A stretch of DNA of 35,558 nucleotides from SAR86 cluster bacterium (GTDB lineage Bacteria > Pseudomonadota > Gammaproteobacteria > Magnimaribacterales > D2472): positions 1 to 35,558 of the forward strand of contig JAQWXQ010000099.1 in the NCBI GenBank assembly GCA_029254395.1, read 5' to 3'. The notes beneath the pieces are model-generated. The model made no database searches and was not told the DNA's origin. It saw only the letters and a program-made list of their open reading frames with translations. Numbering within the stretch: position 1 is the first letter of the stretch; the number at the start of each line of letters is the position of its first letter. Shown here in pieces: positions 1-10,344 of this stretch. A program made the position numbers and the translations under genes.

Positions 1-248
1 TCAACCCAAACACCTCTCATGTACATGTAATGCCAAAAAGCAATACCTGTAACAAGACCTGATACAGTTAAAGATGTTTTCCATTTAGAACTTACGTTAT
101 CTCTTTCAACAAAAAAGAAAACTGTTGCAGCCAATAAAGCAGCTGTAACTAGCCAAAAAGATACGCCAGTCATATCATTTGCTGCTAAATCCCCCGCAGC
201 GAATGATGGCATAGCCATAAGTCCCGTTAACATTAATAAATATTTCAT
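1..248 (-). CDS. Proteorhodopsin, N-terminal part (truncated by window start)
   Basis: Minus-strand translation from ATG at 248: MKYLLMLTGLMAMPSFAAGDLAANDMTGVSFWLVTAALLAATVFFFVERDNVSSKWKTSLTVSGLVTGIAFWHYMYMRGVWV. It has a signal peptide followed by the characteristic proteorhodopsin helix A/B sequence. Good SD (GAGGAG) upstream. Not in the ORF track because it is partial. Confidence 0.96.
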   Translation of the reverse strand, partial: MKYLLMLTGLMAMPSFAAGDLAANDMTGVSFWLVTAALLAATVFFFVERDNVSSKWKTSLTVSGLVTGIAFWHYMYMRGVWV

Positions 249-308
249 ATATAACTCCTCACATATATATAAGCCTAAATTGGCTATTTATTTTAAATAC
301 GAGCTTTA

Positions 309-337
309 ATAATAGAAAACAAAATATAACTATGCAA
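309..337 (-). promoter_or_regulatory. Putative sigma70-type promoter for proteorhodopsin (TTGCAT-N17-TATTAT)
   Basis: On the minus strand, TTGCAT (332-337) and TATTAT (309-314) with exactly 17 nt spacing. Predicted start near 302 gives a ~54-nt 5'UTR with an SD before the ATG at 248. Confidence 0.6.
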
Positions 338-368
338 GGGGATTCTACAAATAAGTAATTACTAAAAA

Positions 369-397
369 TTTACTAAAAGATTATTGTTTAGTATTAT
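369..397 (+). promoter_or_regulatory. Putative sigma70-type promoter for coaD (TTTACT-N17-TATTAT)
   Basis: TTTACT (369-374), 17-nt spacer, TATTAT (392-397), 6 nt before the coaD ATG at 404. Confidence 0.6.
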
Positions 398-403
398 CTT
401 GTT

Positions 404-889
404 ATGAAAGTTGCAATATATCCTGGTTCATTTGATCCCATCACGCTCGGCCATATGGACATAATAGATAGAGGCTGCGGCCTCTTTGATAAAATAATTG
501 TAGCAGTTGCTCAAAGTGAATCAAAAAAACCTTTGTTCTCGCTCGATGAAAGAGTTAGGCTTGTAAAACAAATTTATAAAGAAAATACCAATGTTGAAGT
601 TATGGGCTTTCCCCGTCAGCTTACAGTTGATTTGGCAAGAGAGCATGGTGCATGCGCAATTATTAGAGGTCTCCGCGCTGTAGCTGATTTTGAGTATGAG
701 TTTCAACTTGCAACAATGAATAGAGCCCTTGCTCCTGATATCGAAAGCATTTTTCTAACACCCAAAGAGAGTCTAATTTATGTCTCATCCAGCCTAATAA
801 AAGAGATATCCGATCTTAAGGGAGATGTCACGAATTTTGTTCATCCAATTGTTGAACAAGCACTTAAGGCTAAATTGGACAGAACTTAA
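404..889 (+). CDS. coaD: Phosphopantetheine adenylyltransferase
   Basis: MKVAIYPGSFDPITLGHMDIIDRG (nucleotidyltransferase TxGH motif), IIRGLRAVADFEYEFQLATMNR; 161 aa, typical length. Confidence 0.97.
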   Translation: MKVAIYPGSFDPITLGHMDIIDRGCGLFDKIIVAVAQSESKKPLFSLDERVRLVKQIYKENTNVEVMGFPRQLTVDLAREHGACAIIRGLRAVADFEYEFQLATMNRALAPDIESIFLTPKESLIYVSSSLIKEISDLKGDVTNFVHPIVEQALKAKLDRT

Positions 890-1695
890 ATCTGGCAGTT
901 ATTGCAATAAAAAGTTGCTCTCTGATTTTGCACAGTCTTTATAATCTTTTCATCACAGACCAAACAGCCCTCATTTTCTCGCCCATATGCCTTTAGTTTA
1001 AATTTGAAGTAACCAGCGCTGCCATCGGCAGAATAAAAATCTTTTAGAGTAGTACCACCAACTTTGATAGCATTCTTAAGAATTTTTTTTATGCACTTAG
1101 CAAGGCTTGTACATTCATGCTCACTTAGCAGACTTGATTCCTTTAGTGGGTTTATTTTTGCTTCAAACAGACTCTCACAGGCGTAGATATTCCCAACTCC
1201 CACAACATTTTTTTGATTCATTATCAAACTTTTAATAGGTGCCCTAGATTTACTGCAAATACTAAATAAGTAAGAGCCATTAAATTTTTTTTCCAGCGGC
1301 TCTATACCAAGTTTGTTAATTAAAAAATGTGATTTAATATTTTTTGTGAGATGTATTGATCCAAACCTCCTTGGATCGTTGTAAATAATTTTTTTGTCTT
1401 CAAAAATAAACTCGACATGATCATGTTTTTTAAAATGATTAGATGCTCTATTTAATATTCTTAAGCTACCAGACATCCCAAGGTGAAGAAGTATGGAATA
1501 ATTATCCGAGTTAAAAATAATATACTTTGCTCTTCTGGTTATATCATTGATTTTGAAGTTATTAATAATACTTTCAAAATTTTTATCTACCTTCCACCTT
1601 AAATTAGGATTATTTACTTTAGAAGATTCTATAACCTTTCCTTCAAATTGAGATATTGCTCTTCTGGTCGTTTCAACCTCAGGCAACTCGGGCAT
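886..1695 (-). CDS. mutM: Formamidopyrimidine-DNA glycosylase
   Basis: N-terminal MPELPEVETTRRAI and C-terminal zinc finger CLVC...CNNC. Confidence 0.97.
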   Translation of the reverse strand: MPELPEVETTRRAISQFEGKVIESSKVNNPNLRWKVDKNFESIINNFKINDITRRAKYIIFNSDNYSILLHLGMSGSLRILNRASNHFKKHDHVEFIFEDKKIIYNDPRRFGSIHLTKNIKSHFLINKLGIEPLEKKFNGSYLFSICSKSRAPIKSLIMNQKNVVGVGNIYACESLFEAKINPLKESSLLSEHECTSLAKCIKKILKNAIKVGGTTLKDFYSADGSAGYFKFKLKAYGRENEGCLVCDEKIIKTVQNQRATFYCNNCQI

Positions 1696-1698
1696 GGT

Positions 1699-3048
1699 TT
1701 AATTTAAAAGATTATTGATATTAATGATATCTTTAGGAGCTATAGTTCCGGATGCTAAGCCCAATCTTAAATTTGCTAATATATAATCATATTTGGCATT
1801 GGCTAGATTCTTTTCTGCGCTATAAAGATTTTTTTCTGCCTGCAATAAATCAACAACATTTCTTGTACCTACTTTATAACCAACCTGAGTTGCCTCAAGC
1901 GCACTAGTTGCTGATATAACTGCTTGTTTTTGAGCTGTAACATTAGCAACAAGGGTAATGACATTTGAATATTGCGATCTGACCTCTTGAATAACAGATC
2001 TTTCAGTGAATAATGTATTCTCAGTAGTTCTATCATATTGAGCATATGCTTGTTTTCTTCTTGAACTCACAGCACCTCCTTGATACAAAGGCATGCTTAG
2101 TTGAATAGAGTAATTTCTTCTACCAGTAACTGATGGCACAGGTATTCCTTGGCCGTTAATGCTAAAACCTTCATAGTTATATTGATTGGTTTCAGACTCA
2201 GATTCCGTCCCAACAATATTTATTTTTGGTAGATGATTTGAAGCTGCGCTCCTTGCACCGCTTTTGGCCGCATCTTTCCTTAAATATGCTGACTGCAATC
2301 TATAATTTTTTTTCAATGCTAGCTCAACCCATCTTTCTTTCGATGTAGGAGTCGGAGCTACAATTTCTAGATTCTCACCGAGCTCATTAACGCTAAAGAC
2401 TTCTCTACCAATTAAAGCATTCAATGCTTCTCTTGCTGAAAATAAGTTTCCTTCGGTGCTAATTCTTGCTGCTTTACTTATATCAAATGCCAGCTGAGCT
2501 TCCTGAACACCAGTAATTGCAGAAAGGCCAACTTCAAATCTTTGCTGAGCCTGATCAAGCTGCTGCTTAATAGCTTTTTCCTCTGAAATAGCAGCGTTTA
2601 GATTATCAATTGCTCTCAAGACACCAAAATAGAGTTCCGCTGTTCTTAATAAGAGGTTTTGCTGTTCATAGGCAAAATCTGCTTCCGCCGCGCTAGTTAA
2701 GGCCTTTGATTGTTTATAAGAAAACCAACTATCAAGCCTTAGTAAAGGCTGGCTAATGGTTGCAGATGAAGAGAAAGAATTATAGTTCTGAGTCAATTCT
2801 TTATTTTGATAATATTCATTCCAGTTAGTGCTTCCACTTATAGAGACGCTCGGCAGTAACCCAGCCCTTCCTTGAACAACAATTTCTTTATCAGCTAAGT
2901 ATGAATATTCAGCTGCTCTATACGTTGGGTCATTTTCTAAAGCTTCATTATAAATATCTAAGATATTTTCTGACGATGCAGCAGGTGAAAGTAGTAAGCC
3001 AATGACAATCCAAAGGCATAATAAGTTGGAAGATTTTTTCATATTCAT
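1699..3048 (-). CDS. tolC: TolC family outer membrane efflux/secretion protein
   Basis: Signal peptide followed by ILDIYNEALENDPTYRAAEYSYLADKE, RNVVDLLQAEKNLYSAEKNLANAKYDYILANLRL, typical of TolC. Confidence 0.93.
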   Translation of the reverse strand: MNMKKSSNLLCLWIVIGLLLSPAASSENILDIYNEALENDPTYRAAEYSYLADKEIVVQGRAGLLPSVSISGSTNWNEYYQNKELTQNYNSFSSSATISQPLLRLDSWFSYKQSKALTSAAEADFAYEQQNLLLRTAELYFGVLRAIDNLNAAISEEKAIKQQLDQAQQRFEVGLSAITGVQEAQLAFDISKAARISTEGNLFSAREALNALIGREVFSVNELGENLEIVAPTPTSKERWVELALKKNYRLQSAYLRKDAAKSGARSAASNHLPKINIVGTESESETNQYNYEGFSINGQGIPVPSVTGRRNYSIQLSMPLYQGGAVSSRRKQAYAQYDRTTENTLFTERSVIQEVRSQYSNVITLVANVTAQKQAVISATSALEATQVGYKVGTRNVVDLLQAEKNLYSAEKNLANAKYDYILANLRLGLASGTIAPKDIININNLLN

Positions 3049-3224
3049 TCTAATATATTAACTCAAATTTAATGTGTGCAGTGTAAACATTTTGATAAAT
3101 TTTGCAATGCCACCAGTCCTTATAATAATATTAAAAATTTACTCACTTATAAATAATATTACTAATTTCTTAGAGTAGAATATATGTAAATAGTTCAATA
3201 CTAATATTAATAAGGTTTACAAAA

Positions 3225-5117
3225 TTGTCTAACTCATACGACTCTAAAGCAATCGAGGTTCTCTCAGGTCTAGACCCTGTTAAAAAGAGACCTGGTATGT
3301 ACACGGATACCAATAATCCAAATCATTTAATTCAAGAGGTTTTGGATAACTCAATTGATGAAGCGCTATCTGGACATTGTTCAGCAATCAAAGTCAGCCT
3401 CTTTAAAGATGGTTTTATACAGATTGTTGATGATGGAAGAGGGATGCCAGTTGATATTCATCCTGAGCATAAGGTCTCCGGAGTAGAGTTAATAATGTGC
3501 AAGCTTCATGCTGGAGCCAAGTTCTCAGGTGATGAATATAATTTTTCAGGAGGTCTTCATGGTGTTGGAGTCTCAGTTGTTAATGCTCTTTCAGACGAAT
3601 TAGAGGTAAAAGTAAGAAGAGATTCAAAAGAGTACAGCATTTCCTTTAATAATGGAGATAAAGCTAAAGAGTTGCACCAAGTGGGAGAGGTAGGGTCAAG
3701 AAATACTGGAACAACCATAAAATTTAAACCAAACCCAAAATATTTTGAAACTATTGAAGTCCAGCTGAAACACTTGAAACACTTGCTAAAAGCTAAGGCT
3801 GTTTTGTGTCCTGGGCTAACAATCGATTTCTTTTATGAAAAAAAATCCGAAAGACAGAGGTGGTTTTATGAGGATGGTCTTAAAGGCTATCTTCTAGAAT
3901 CTTCTGACGGCGCCGATCTTATTCTTAATGAATCTATTCTTTGCTCTAAGCCAAGCAATATTCAAGAGGTAGAGTTTGTTGTGAATTGGTCCCCAAGAGT
4001 TTTAAAAAATAGGCTTGATGAGACATATGTAAATTTAATCCCTACCGCTCAAGGTGGATCACACTTAAATGGTTTCAAATCTGGTCTTTTAGAGGCAGTT
4101 AAAGAATTTTGTGATTATAGAAACCTTCTTCCGAAAGGCTTAAAAATTAATGCAGAAGATGTTATTTCAAATGCTTACTTTGTTGTCTCATCAAAATTAC
4201 AAAACCCACAATTTGCAGGGCAAACAAAAGAAAGGCTTGATTCAAAGGACCATATGAGCTTTGTAGCAAGTACAACAAAAGATGCTTTGAGCATATGGTT
4301 TAACACTAATACTGAGGAAGGGGAAAAAATAGCAGACTTGGCAATCTCTTCAGCACAAGCAAGAGCTAAGGCTTCAAAAGTTGTAGAAAGAAAGAAAACT
4401 TTTAAAGGCCCAGCACTCCCTGGAAAGCTTTCTGACTGCAATAGTGAAGATCTAAATGAAACAGAACTATTTCTTGTTGAGGGCGACTCTGCTGGAGGTT
4501 CAGCAAAGCAAGCAAGAGAAAGATCTTTTCAAGCGATAATGCCTTTAAGGGGAAAGATACTAAATACTTGGGATCTTGAGAGTGTTGAAATTATAAAATC
4601 TCAAGAGATAAAAAATTTATCTACAGCCATAGGTGTTATGCCTGGAAATGATGATATCTCTGGTTTGAGATACGGAAAAATCTGCATACTAGCTGATGCT
4701 GATTCAGATGGCTTGCATATTGCAACTTTACTATGTGCTTTGTTTTTAAGGCATTATAAAACTCTTGTTCAACAAGGCAGAATCTATGTATCCATGCCTC
4801 CGTTATACAGAATAGACTGTGGCAAAGAAGTGGCATACGCGCTCGATGATTTTCAGAGAGAGGAGATAGTAACCTCTTTGAAATCAAAAAAAGGAAAGCC
4901 AAAAATTAATATTCAAAGGTTTAAAGGTCTTGGAGAAATGAATCCATCTCAATTAAGAGAGACAGTAATGGATCCCCAATCCAGACAGCTAGTAAACCTA
5001 TCAATTAGCTCAAGTGATGACGCAAATTCTGTTATGGATTTACTTTTAAGTAAGAAAAGAGCCCCTGATAGAAAAGAATGGCTCGAAAAGAAAGGCTCTT
5101 TAGCGGAAGTAAAATAA
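3225..5117 (+). CDS. parE: DNA topoisomerase IV subunit B (TTG start)
   Basis: GHKL ATPase motifs ([40 protein letters not shown]), [19 protein letters not shown], and 630 aa length favouring ParE over GyrB. Adjacent to parC. Confidence 0.95.
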   Translation: MSNSYDSKAIEVLSGLDPVKKRPGMYTDTNNPNHLIQEVLDNSIDEALSGHCSAIKVSLFKDGFIQIVDDGRGMPVDIHPEHKVSGVELIMCKLHAGAKFSGDEYNFSGGLHGVGVSVVNALSDELEVKVRRDSKEYSISFNNGDKAKELHQVGEVGSRNTGTTIKFKPNPKYFETIEVQLKHLKHLLKAKAVLCPGLTIDFFYEKKSERQRWFYEDGLKGYLLESSDGADLILNESILCSKPSNIQEVEFVVNWSPRVLKNRLDETYVNLIPTAQGGSHLNGFKSGLLEAVKEFCDYRNLLPKGLKINAEDVISNAYFVVSSKLQNPQFAGQTKERLDSKDHMSFVASTTKDALSIWFNTNTEEGEKIADLAISSAQARAKASKVVERKKTFKGPALPGKLSDCNSEDLNETELFLVEGDSAGGSAKQARERSFQAIMPLRGKILNTWDLESVEIIKSQEIKNLSTAIGVMPGNDDISGLRYGKICILADADSDGLHIATLLCALFLRHYKTLVQQGRIYVSMPPLYRIDCGKEVAYALDDFQREEIVTSLKSKKGKPKINIQRFKGLGEMNPSQLRETVMDPQSRQLVNLSISSSDDANSVMDLLLSKKRAPDRKEWLEKKGSLAEVK

Positions 5118-5118
5118 T

Positions 5119-7368
5119 ATGAAAAAAATAGAATCTATTAGCTTAAAAAAATACGCAGAAGACTCTTATCTTAATTATGCTATGTATGTAATTCTCGACA
5201 GAGCTTTGCCGAATATAGGAGATGGATTAAAACCAGTCCAAAGAAGGATTTTGTATGCCATGTCAGAGCTTGGACTTGATGCCGGGTCTAAATATAAAAA
5301 ATCTGCTAGAACCGTTGGAGATGTAATTGGTAAGTTTCATCCTCATGGCGATGGTGCTGCATATGAAGCGATGGTGTTAATGGCACAAAACTTTTCATTT
5401 AAATATCCTTTTGTTGATGGCCAAGGAAATTGGGGCTCTCAAGATGACCCCAAGTCATTTGCGGCTATGCGATATACAGAATCTAAATTAACTAAATTTG
5501 CTAATTTATTAATAAAAGAACTTAAATCTGGAACTGTAGACTGGCAACCAAACTTTGATGGTTCTCTTTTGGAGCCAGTAATTTTTCCATCAAAGTTGCC
5601 ATCTATATTGCTGAATGGAACTTCTGGTATAGCAGTAGGTATGGCGACAGATATCCCTTCTCATAATATAAATGAAGTTATAGATTCAACTGTCTATTTA
5701 TTGGAAAATCCTAAAGCTGAATTAAAGGATATCTTGCAAATAGTAAAAGGCCCAGATTTCTCAAATAACTCCTCAATAATAGCTAGCCAGGAAGAGCTTA
5801 ATGAAATTTATTCAACAGGTAGAGGAGGATTTAAAATCCAAGCTCAATGGGCTCAAGAAAAAAATCAAATTATAATTAACGCACTTCCATACCAGGCTTC
5901 TGGATCAAAAATTCTTGAGCAAATAGCAGACCAGATGCTTAAAAAGAAGATTCCTATGGTTGTAGATCTTACTGATGAAGGTGACCATGAGGAGCCAATA
6001 AGATTAGTAATAACCCTAAAATCTAATCGAGTAGTTGCTGAAGATGTTATGAATCATCTTTTCGCATCTACTGACCTTCAAAAAAATTATAGAGTTAATA
6101 TGAATTTGATAGCCTTAAGCGGGGGGCCAAAAGTATTCTCTTTAATAGAGTTGTTAAAGGAATGGATCACTTTTAGGAAAGAAACTGTTGTCAGAAGGCT
6201 TGAGCATAGGCTTGATCAAGTGAATGATAGGCTGCATATTTTAGAAGGCCTGCTCGCCGTCTATTTAAATATCGATGAAGTTATTAAAATTATTAGAGAG
6301 TCTGATAAACCTAAGCAAGAGATTATTTCAAAATTTAATCTTTCTGAAATTCAAGCAAATGCAATTCTTGATATAAAGCTCAGGCAACTTGCAAAACTTG
6401 AGCAGATTAAGCTTGAGGATGAAAGAGAGATTTTATCCAAAGAGCAAGATGAAATTGAAACTGTTCTATCTTCAAAGGCAAGACTAAAAACTTTAATTAA
6501 AAAAGAGCTAATTGAGATTAAGGATGAGTTTGGTGAGGAGAGAGTCTCTCCAATAAAAGATTCCTCAAATGCAAAAATATTTTCTGAAGAAGAGACATTA
6601 GTTACTGAACCAATAACAGTTGTTTTATCAAAGGCAGGGTGGATTAGAAGCGCTAAAGGCCATGAAATTGATCCCTCCTCTTTAGGCTATAGAGGAGAAG
6701 ATAAACTTCAAGATTTTTCTAGAGGTAAAAGCAATCAAATTTCAGTATTTATGGACTCTAGCGGCAAAGTATTTTCGTTACCAAGTCACTCATTGCCATC
6801 TGCAAGAGGGATGGGTGAGCCAATCTCAGGTAGAGTCACTGCAGAATCTGGTGTGAGTTTTATATCATCATTTGTCGGAGACCCAGAAGATAAGTATATT
6901 TTTACCAATTCTGCTGGGTATGGGTATATTTCAGAATTTAGCAATACAGTATCCAATAAGAAAACTGGCAAGGCTTTCATGAAGGTTCCGGATGGTGCCA
7001 GTCTATTAAAGGCTCAAAAATTGAAATCTGGGCATAAGTACATAGCAGCAGTATCAAATATTGGAAAACTGCTTATTTTTGAAATTGATGAGCTTCCAAT
7101 TTTACCAAAAGGGAAAGGGAACAAAATTATCAACATCCCAACTGCAAAATTTAAATCTAAAGATGAATTCATGATTGATATTCAATTACTTGCCGAGGAC
7201 AGCAATCTTGTTGTTCATTATGGGAGCAAGTCTAGGTCACTGCCGTATAAAGATTGGCAACACTACATTTCTTCTAGAGCCAAAAGAGGCAATATATTGG
7301 CAGGACATCTTAAGCGAGTAGAGGCTATTTCAGAAGAGGAAAAAATTAAAGACTCTGAATCTGAGTAA
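5119..7368 (+). CDS. parC: DNA topoisomerase IV subunit A
   Basis: [32 protein letters not shown]; catalytic Tyr region [11 protein letters not shown]; downstream of parE. Confidence 0.96.
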   Translation: MKKIESISLKKYAEDSYLNYAMYVILDRALPNIGDGLKPVQRRILYAMSELGLDAGSKYKKSARTVGDVIGKFHPHGDGAAYEAMVLMAQNFSFKYPFVDGQGNWGSQDDPKSFAAMRYTESKLTKFANLLIKELKSGTVDWQPNFDGSLLEPVIFPSKLPSILLNGTSGIAVGMATDIPSHNINEVIDSTVYLLENPKAELKDILQIVKGPDFSNNSSIIASQEELNEIYSTGRGGFKIQAQWAQEKNQIIINALPYQASGSKILEQIADQMLKKKIPMVVDLTDEGDHEEPIRLVITLKSNRVVAEDVMNHLFASTDLQKNYRVNMNLIALSGGPKVFSLIELLKEWITFRKETVVRRLEHRLDQVNDRLHILEGLLAVYLNIDEVIKIIRESDKPKQEIISKFNLSEIQANAILDIKLRQLAKLEQIKLEDEREILSKEQDEIETVLSSKARLKTLIKKELIEIKDEFGEERVSPIKDSSNAKIFSEEETLVTEPITVVLSKAGWIRSAKGHEIDPSSLGYRGEDKLQDFSRGKSNQISVFMDSSGKVFSLPSHSLPSARGMGEPISGRVTAESGVSFISSFVGDPEDKYIFTNSAGYGYISEFSNTVSNKKTGKAFMKVPDGASLLKAQKLKSGHKYIAAVSNIGKLLIFEIDELPILPKGKGNKIINIPTAKFKSKDEFMIDIQLLAEDSNLVVHYGSKSRSLPYKDWQHYISSRAKRGNILAGHLKRVEAISEEEKIKDSESE

Positions 7369-8548
7369 GAGTCTTTTCAAATATGAACATAGATTTCCTT
7401 ATAAGCACATCCTCAATTATAAGGCTTGGTGAGAACCTGACTGTATCAATATTTGCCTTCAAAATCATAAGCCCATTTTGATGGCTTTTTGCAATAAGTT
7501 CGTCAACCTGTATATTTGAATCCTTTGAAAAGGTAACGCTCAACCAAAGTCCTTTAGATTTAACCTCACTAAATACATTTAAGTTGTTATTAATATCCTT
7601 GAGGAGGTCTAAGAATAACTCCTCTTTCTTTTTCACCCTGTTAAGAAAAGACTTTTTTGAAATAATATCTATAACTTTTTCTCCAACAGCACAGGCAATA
7701 GGATTACCTCCAAAGGTGCTACCATGCAGCCCTGGAGCCATAAAAGATGACACTTCATCAGTAGTTATAATCCCACCTAAAGGTAAGCCATTAGCAATAC
7801 CTTTGGCAAAGCAGACGATATCTGGTTTAATTTTAAACTGCTCATAAGCAAACAAGCTTCCAGTTCTGCCTACTCCTGATTGAACTTCATCAATAATTAT
7901 TAAAGCATTGTGTTTCTTTGCTAATTTTTTTAGCCCAGCAATAAATTTAGTACTTGCAGATGTTATGCCAGATTGCCACTGGACAACCTCAAGAATAATT
8001 GCAGAAGTATTGTCTGAAACAACTTTTTCTAAGTCTATAGTTGAATTGTATTCATGACTTTTTATCCCTTTTGGTAAGGGTCCAAAGCCATCATCAAGGG
8101 CCTTTGAATGAGCAAGAGTTATCCCCATCAAGGTTCGCCCATGAAATGAAGTTGTAAAGGATACTATCTCATTTTTCTTTGAATGAAATTTTTTTGTTGA
8201 GTACTTACGAGCTGTCTTAACTGCTGCCTCTATAGCTTCAGCCCCTGAGTTAGAAAAAAATACTTTATCTCCAAAAGTATTTTTACATAGCCTGTTTGCC
8301 AGCCTTACCGATGGCTCATTTATGTAAAGGTTTGATAAATGCCACAGATTTTTTGTCTGTTTGGAAACAATACTATTTAATTCTGAATTGCTATGACCAA
8401 GACTTGTAACCGCAATACCTGCAGTAAGATCGATAAACTTATTTCCATCTGTATCCCAGACATGTGAACCCTTTGCTTTTTTTACAACAAATTCTGCAGG
8501 CATATAAAATGGCATTATATAATGATCATATTTATTAATTATTTTCAT
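7346..8548 (-). CDS. argD: Class III pyridoxal-phosphate aminotransferase, acetylornithine aminotransferase-like
   Basis: [78 protein letters not shown]. ArgD/AstC-like; substrate not certain. Confidence 0.88.
   Translation of the reverse strand: MKIINKYDHYIMPFYMPAEFVVKKAKGSHVWDTDGNKFIDLTAGIAVTSLGHSNSELNSIVSKQTKNLWHLSNLYINEPSVRLANRLCKNTFGDKVFFSNSGAEAIEAAVKTARKYSTKKFHSKKNEIVSFTTSFHGRTLMGITLAHSKALDDGFGPLPKGIKSHEYNSTIDLEKVVSDNTSAIILEVVQWQSGITSASTKFIAGLKKLAKKHNALIIIDEVQSGVGRTGSLFAYEQFKIKPDIVCFAKGIANGLPLGGIITTDEVSSFMAPGLHGSTFGGNPIACAVGEKVIDIISKKSFLNRVKKKEELFLDLLKDINNNLNVFSEVKSKGLWLSVTFSKDSNIQVDELIAKSHQNGLMILKANIDTVRFSPSLIIEDVLIRKSMFIFEKTLTQIQSL
7348..7377. terminator. Putative bidirectional intrinsic-type terminator inside the parC/argD 3' overlap
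   Basis: AAAGACTC (7348-7355) pairs with GAGTCTTT (7369-7376), 13-nt loop. Followed on + by a short T run and on - by TTTAATTTTTT. Confidence 0.5.
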
Positions 8549-8562
8549 ATATTTATTGTAAC

Positions 8563-9039
8563 GTGGTTATTGTTAAAACAATTAGTGAAGACAGCTATTT
8601 AATAGATGTTAGTCCAAACTCGTCCTTGAATGGAATTGCGAGAATTATATTTTTGTTAAGTATTTCTATAGTTTGCATTGGGATCGCGACAGTATTTTTC
8701 TTGCTTGGAGCAGTATTAATACTGCCTTTTGCTGGACTTGAGATAGCAATTTTATTAACAGCATTTTACCTAAACTTTAATTGGAGCCGCCAAAAGCAAA
8801 AAATTTTTATATCCCAAGATTTAGTTTTAATTCAAAAGGGTAGAAAAAAAATAGAATATAGTTGGCAAGAATTTAGAACATTTACTTCCTTTCGTGTGGA
8901 TAAGAAATCTGACGAAATTACAAAGCTATGTTTCAGATCAAAAGGTAAAGATATAGAGGTGGCTGAGTTTTTAAATCAAGATGATAAAAAAGTCTTACAA
9001 GATGAAATTAGCAGTATCGTCAATAAGCTTAACGACTAA
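8563..9039 (+). CDS. DUF2244-family integral membrane protein (GTG start)
   Basis: 158 aa, two TM segments around FFLLGAVLILPFAGLEIAILLTAFYLNFNWSRQKQ, matching the DUF2244 pattern. Confidence 0.8.
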   Translation: MVIVKTISEDSYLIDVSPNSSLNGIARIIFLLSISIVCIGIATVFFLLGAVLILPFAGLEIAILLTAFYLNFNWSRQKQKIFISQDLVLIQKGRKKIEYSWQEFRTFTSFRVDKKSDEITKLCFRSKGKDIEVAEFLNQDDKKVLQDEISSIVNKLND

Positions 9040-10292
9040 ATATCCCAAGCCTCTAGTTTCTTTTTTACAAGCTCAAGCTTCAATTTTTTTATCTCAGGCA
9101 GACCATTCTTAAAAGCGGTCTTAGCCTCGCCTTGGATAAGAGGTTGAAGATACTCGACCCCCTTTTTAGTAATACCAAAACCATTCTTTGTTATGAAGTT
9201 TTTTGGCAATTTTTTTTCAAGATTTGCTATTTTTGATAAAGGTGCAGGCTCAATTGACCAACTATAAGATTTCGTTGGCAATCTCTTAATTACAGGCATT
9301 GTCCCGTTCATCCCCTCAACTGCATATTTTACAGCATACCTTCCAACAGCCTGTGCATGTTCTAAGTCAGTTTGCGACGCTATATGTCTTGCACTCCTTT
9401 GAAGATAGTCAGCTACAGCCCAATGATTTTTCATTTTAAGGTTCTTAGAGACTAAGTTAGATATAAATGGTGCCACTCCTCCAAGTTGGGCATGCCCAAA
9501 TGCATCCTTTGTATCAGACTCAGCAAGGAAATTCCCTCTATAATTTCTGACACCTTCAGACACAACGACAACACAATAACCTTCATTTTTAACATAACCC
9601 CTGACCTCATCCAAAAACCTTTTTTGATTAAAAGTTATTTCAGGAAGAAGGATAATATGCGGAGCACTTTGATGTTCACTTCTTGCCAAAACACTTGATG
9701 CTGCCATCCATCCTGCATGCCTTCCCATAACCTCTAGAATAAAAACTTTTGTAGACGATTCAGACATTGACTGAACATCCAAGGATCCTTCCAAGGTTGA
9801 GGTAGCAATATATTTTGCAGCGGAACCAAACCCTGGACATGAATCTGTTATAACTAAGTCGTTATCAACAGTTTTAGGAATAGCTATACAAGTAAGTTCA
9901 TACCCCATCTCTTTACTTATTTTTGAAACCTTTAAAGCCGTATCTGCTGAGTCATTGCCGCCATTATAGAAAAAATAGCCAATATTATGAGCTTTAAAAA
10001 CTTCTATTAGCCTTTTGTACTGATCAATGTCAGTTTTAATATCCTTTAACTTATATCTACAAGACCCAAAAACACCTCCGGGTCTATAATTGAGTGATTC
10101 AATTACAGCAGAAGTTTCCTTTGATGTATCAATAAGATCTTCACGCAAAGCGCCCAAGATCCCGTTTTTACCCGCAAAAACTTTACCAATTTTATTTTTA
10201 TGATTTTTAGCCTCAAGAAGAAGGGCGCCAGCTGTTGCATTTATAACTGCAGTAACACCACCAGATTGAGCATAAAAAGCATTTTTTTTCAT
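9036..10292 (-). CDS. 6-phosphofructokinase, probably pyrophosphate-dependent
   Basis: AQSGGVTAVINATAGALL, YNGGNDSADTALKVSKI, AIPKTVDNDLVITDSCPGFGSAAKY, EVMGRHAGWMAASS. GGND and PKTVDND are PPi-PFK-type signatures. Confidence 0.9.
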   Translation of the reverse strand: MKKNAFYAQSGGVTAVINATAGALLLEAKNHKNKIGKVFAGKNGILGALREDLIDTSKETSAVIESLNYRPGGVFGSCRYKLKDIKTDIDQYKRLIEVFKAHNIGYFFYNGGNDSADTALKVSKISKEMGYELTCIAIPKTVDNDLVITDSCPGFGSAAKYIATSTLEGSLDVQSMSESSTKVFILEVMGRHAGWMAASSVLARSEHQSAPHIILLPEITFNQKRFLDEVRGYVKNEGYCVVVVSEGVRNYRGNFLAESDTKDAFGHAQLGGVAPFISNLVSKNLKMKNHWAVADYLQRSARHIASQTDLEHAQAVGRYAVKYAVEGMNGTMPVIKRLPTKSYSWSIEPAPLSKIANLEKKLPKNFITKNGFGITKKGVEYLQPLIQGEAKTAFKNGLPEIKKLKLELVKKKLEAWDI

Positions 10293-10344
10293 AAAATAGA
10301 CCTTTACATTTAAAATTTAAAACATCCAAAGTATTATAACCATT

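Noticed and set aside
272-285. AGCC-TAAATT-GGCT hairpin in the proteorhodopsin 5'UTR as a riboregulator
   Set aside because: Only 4 bp with no extension; easily by chance.
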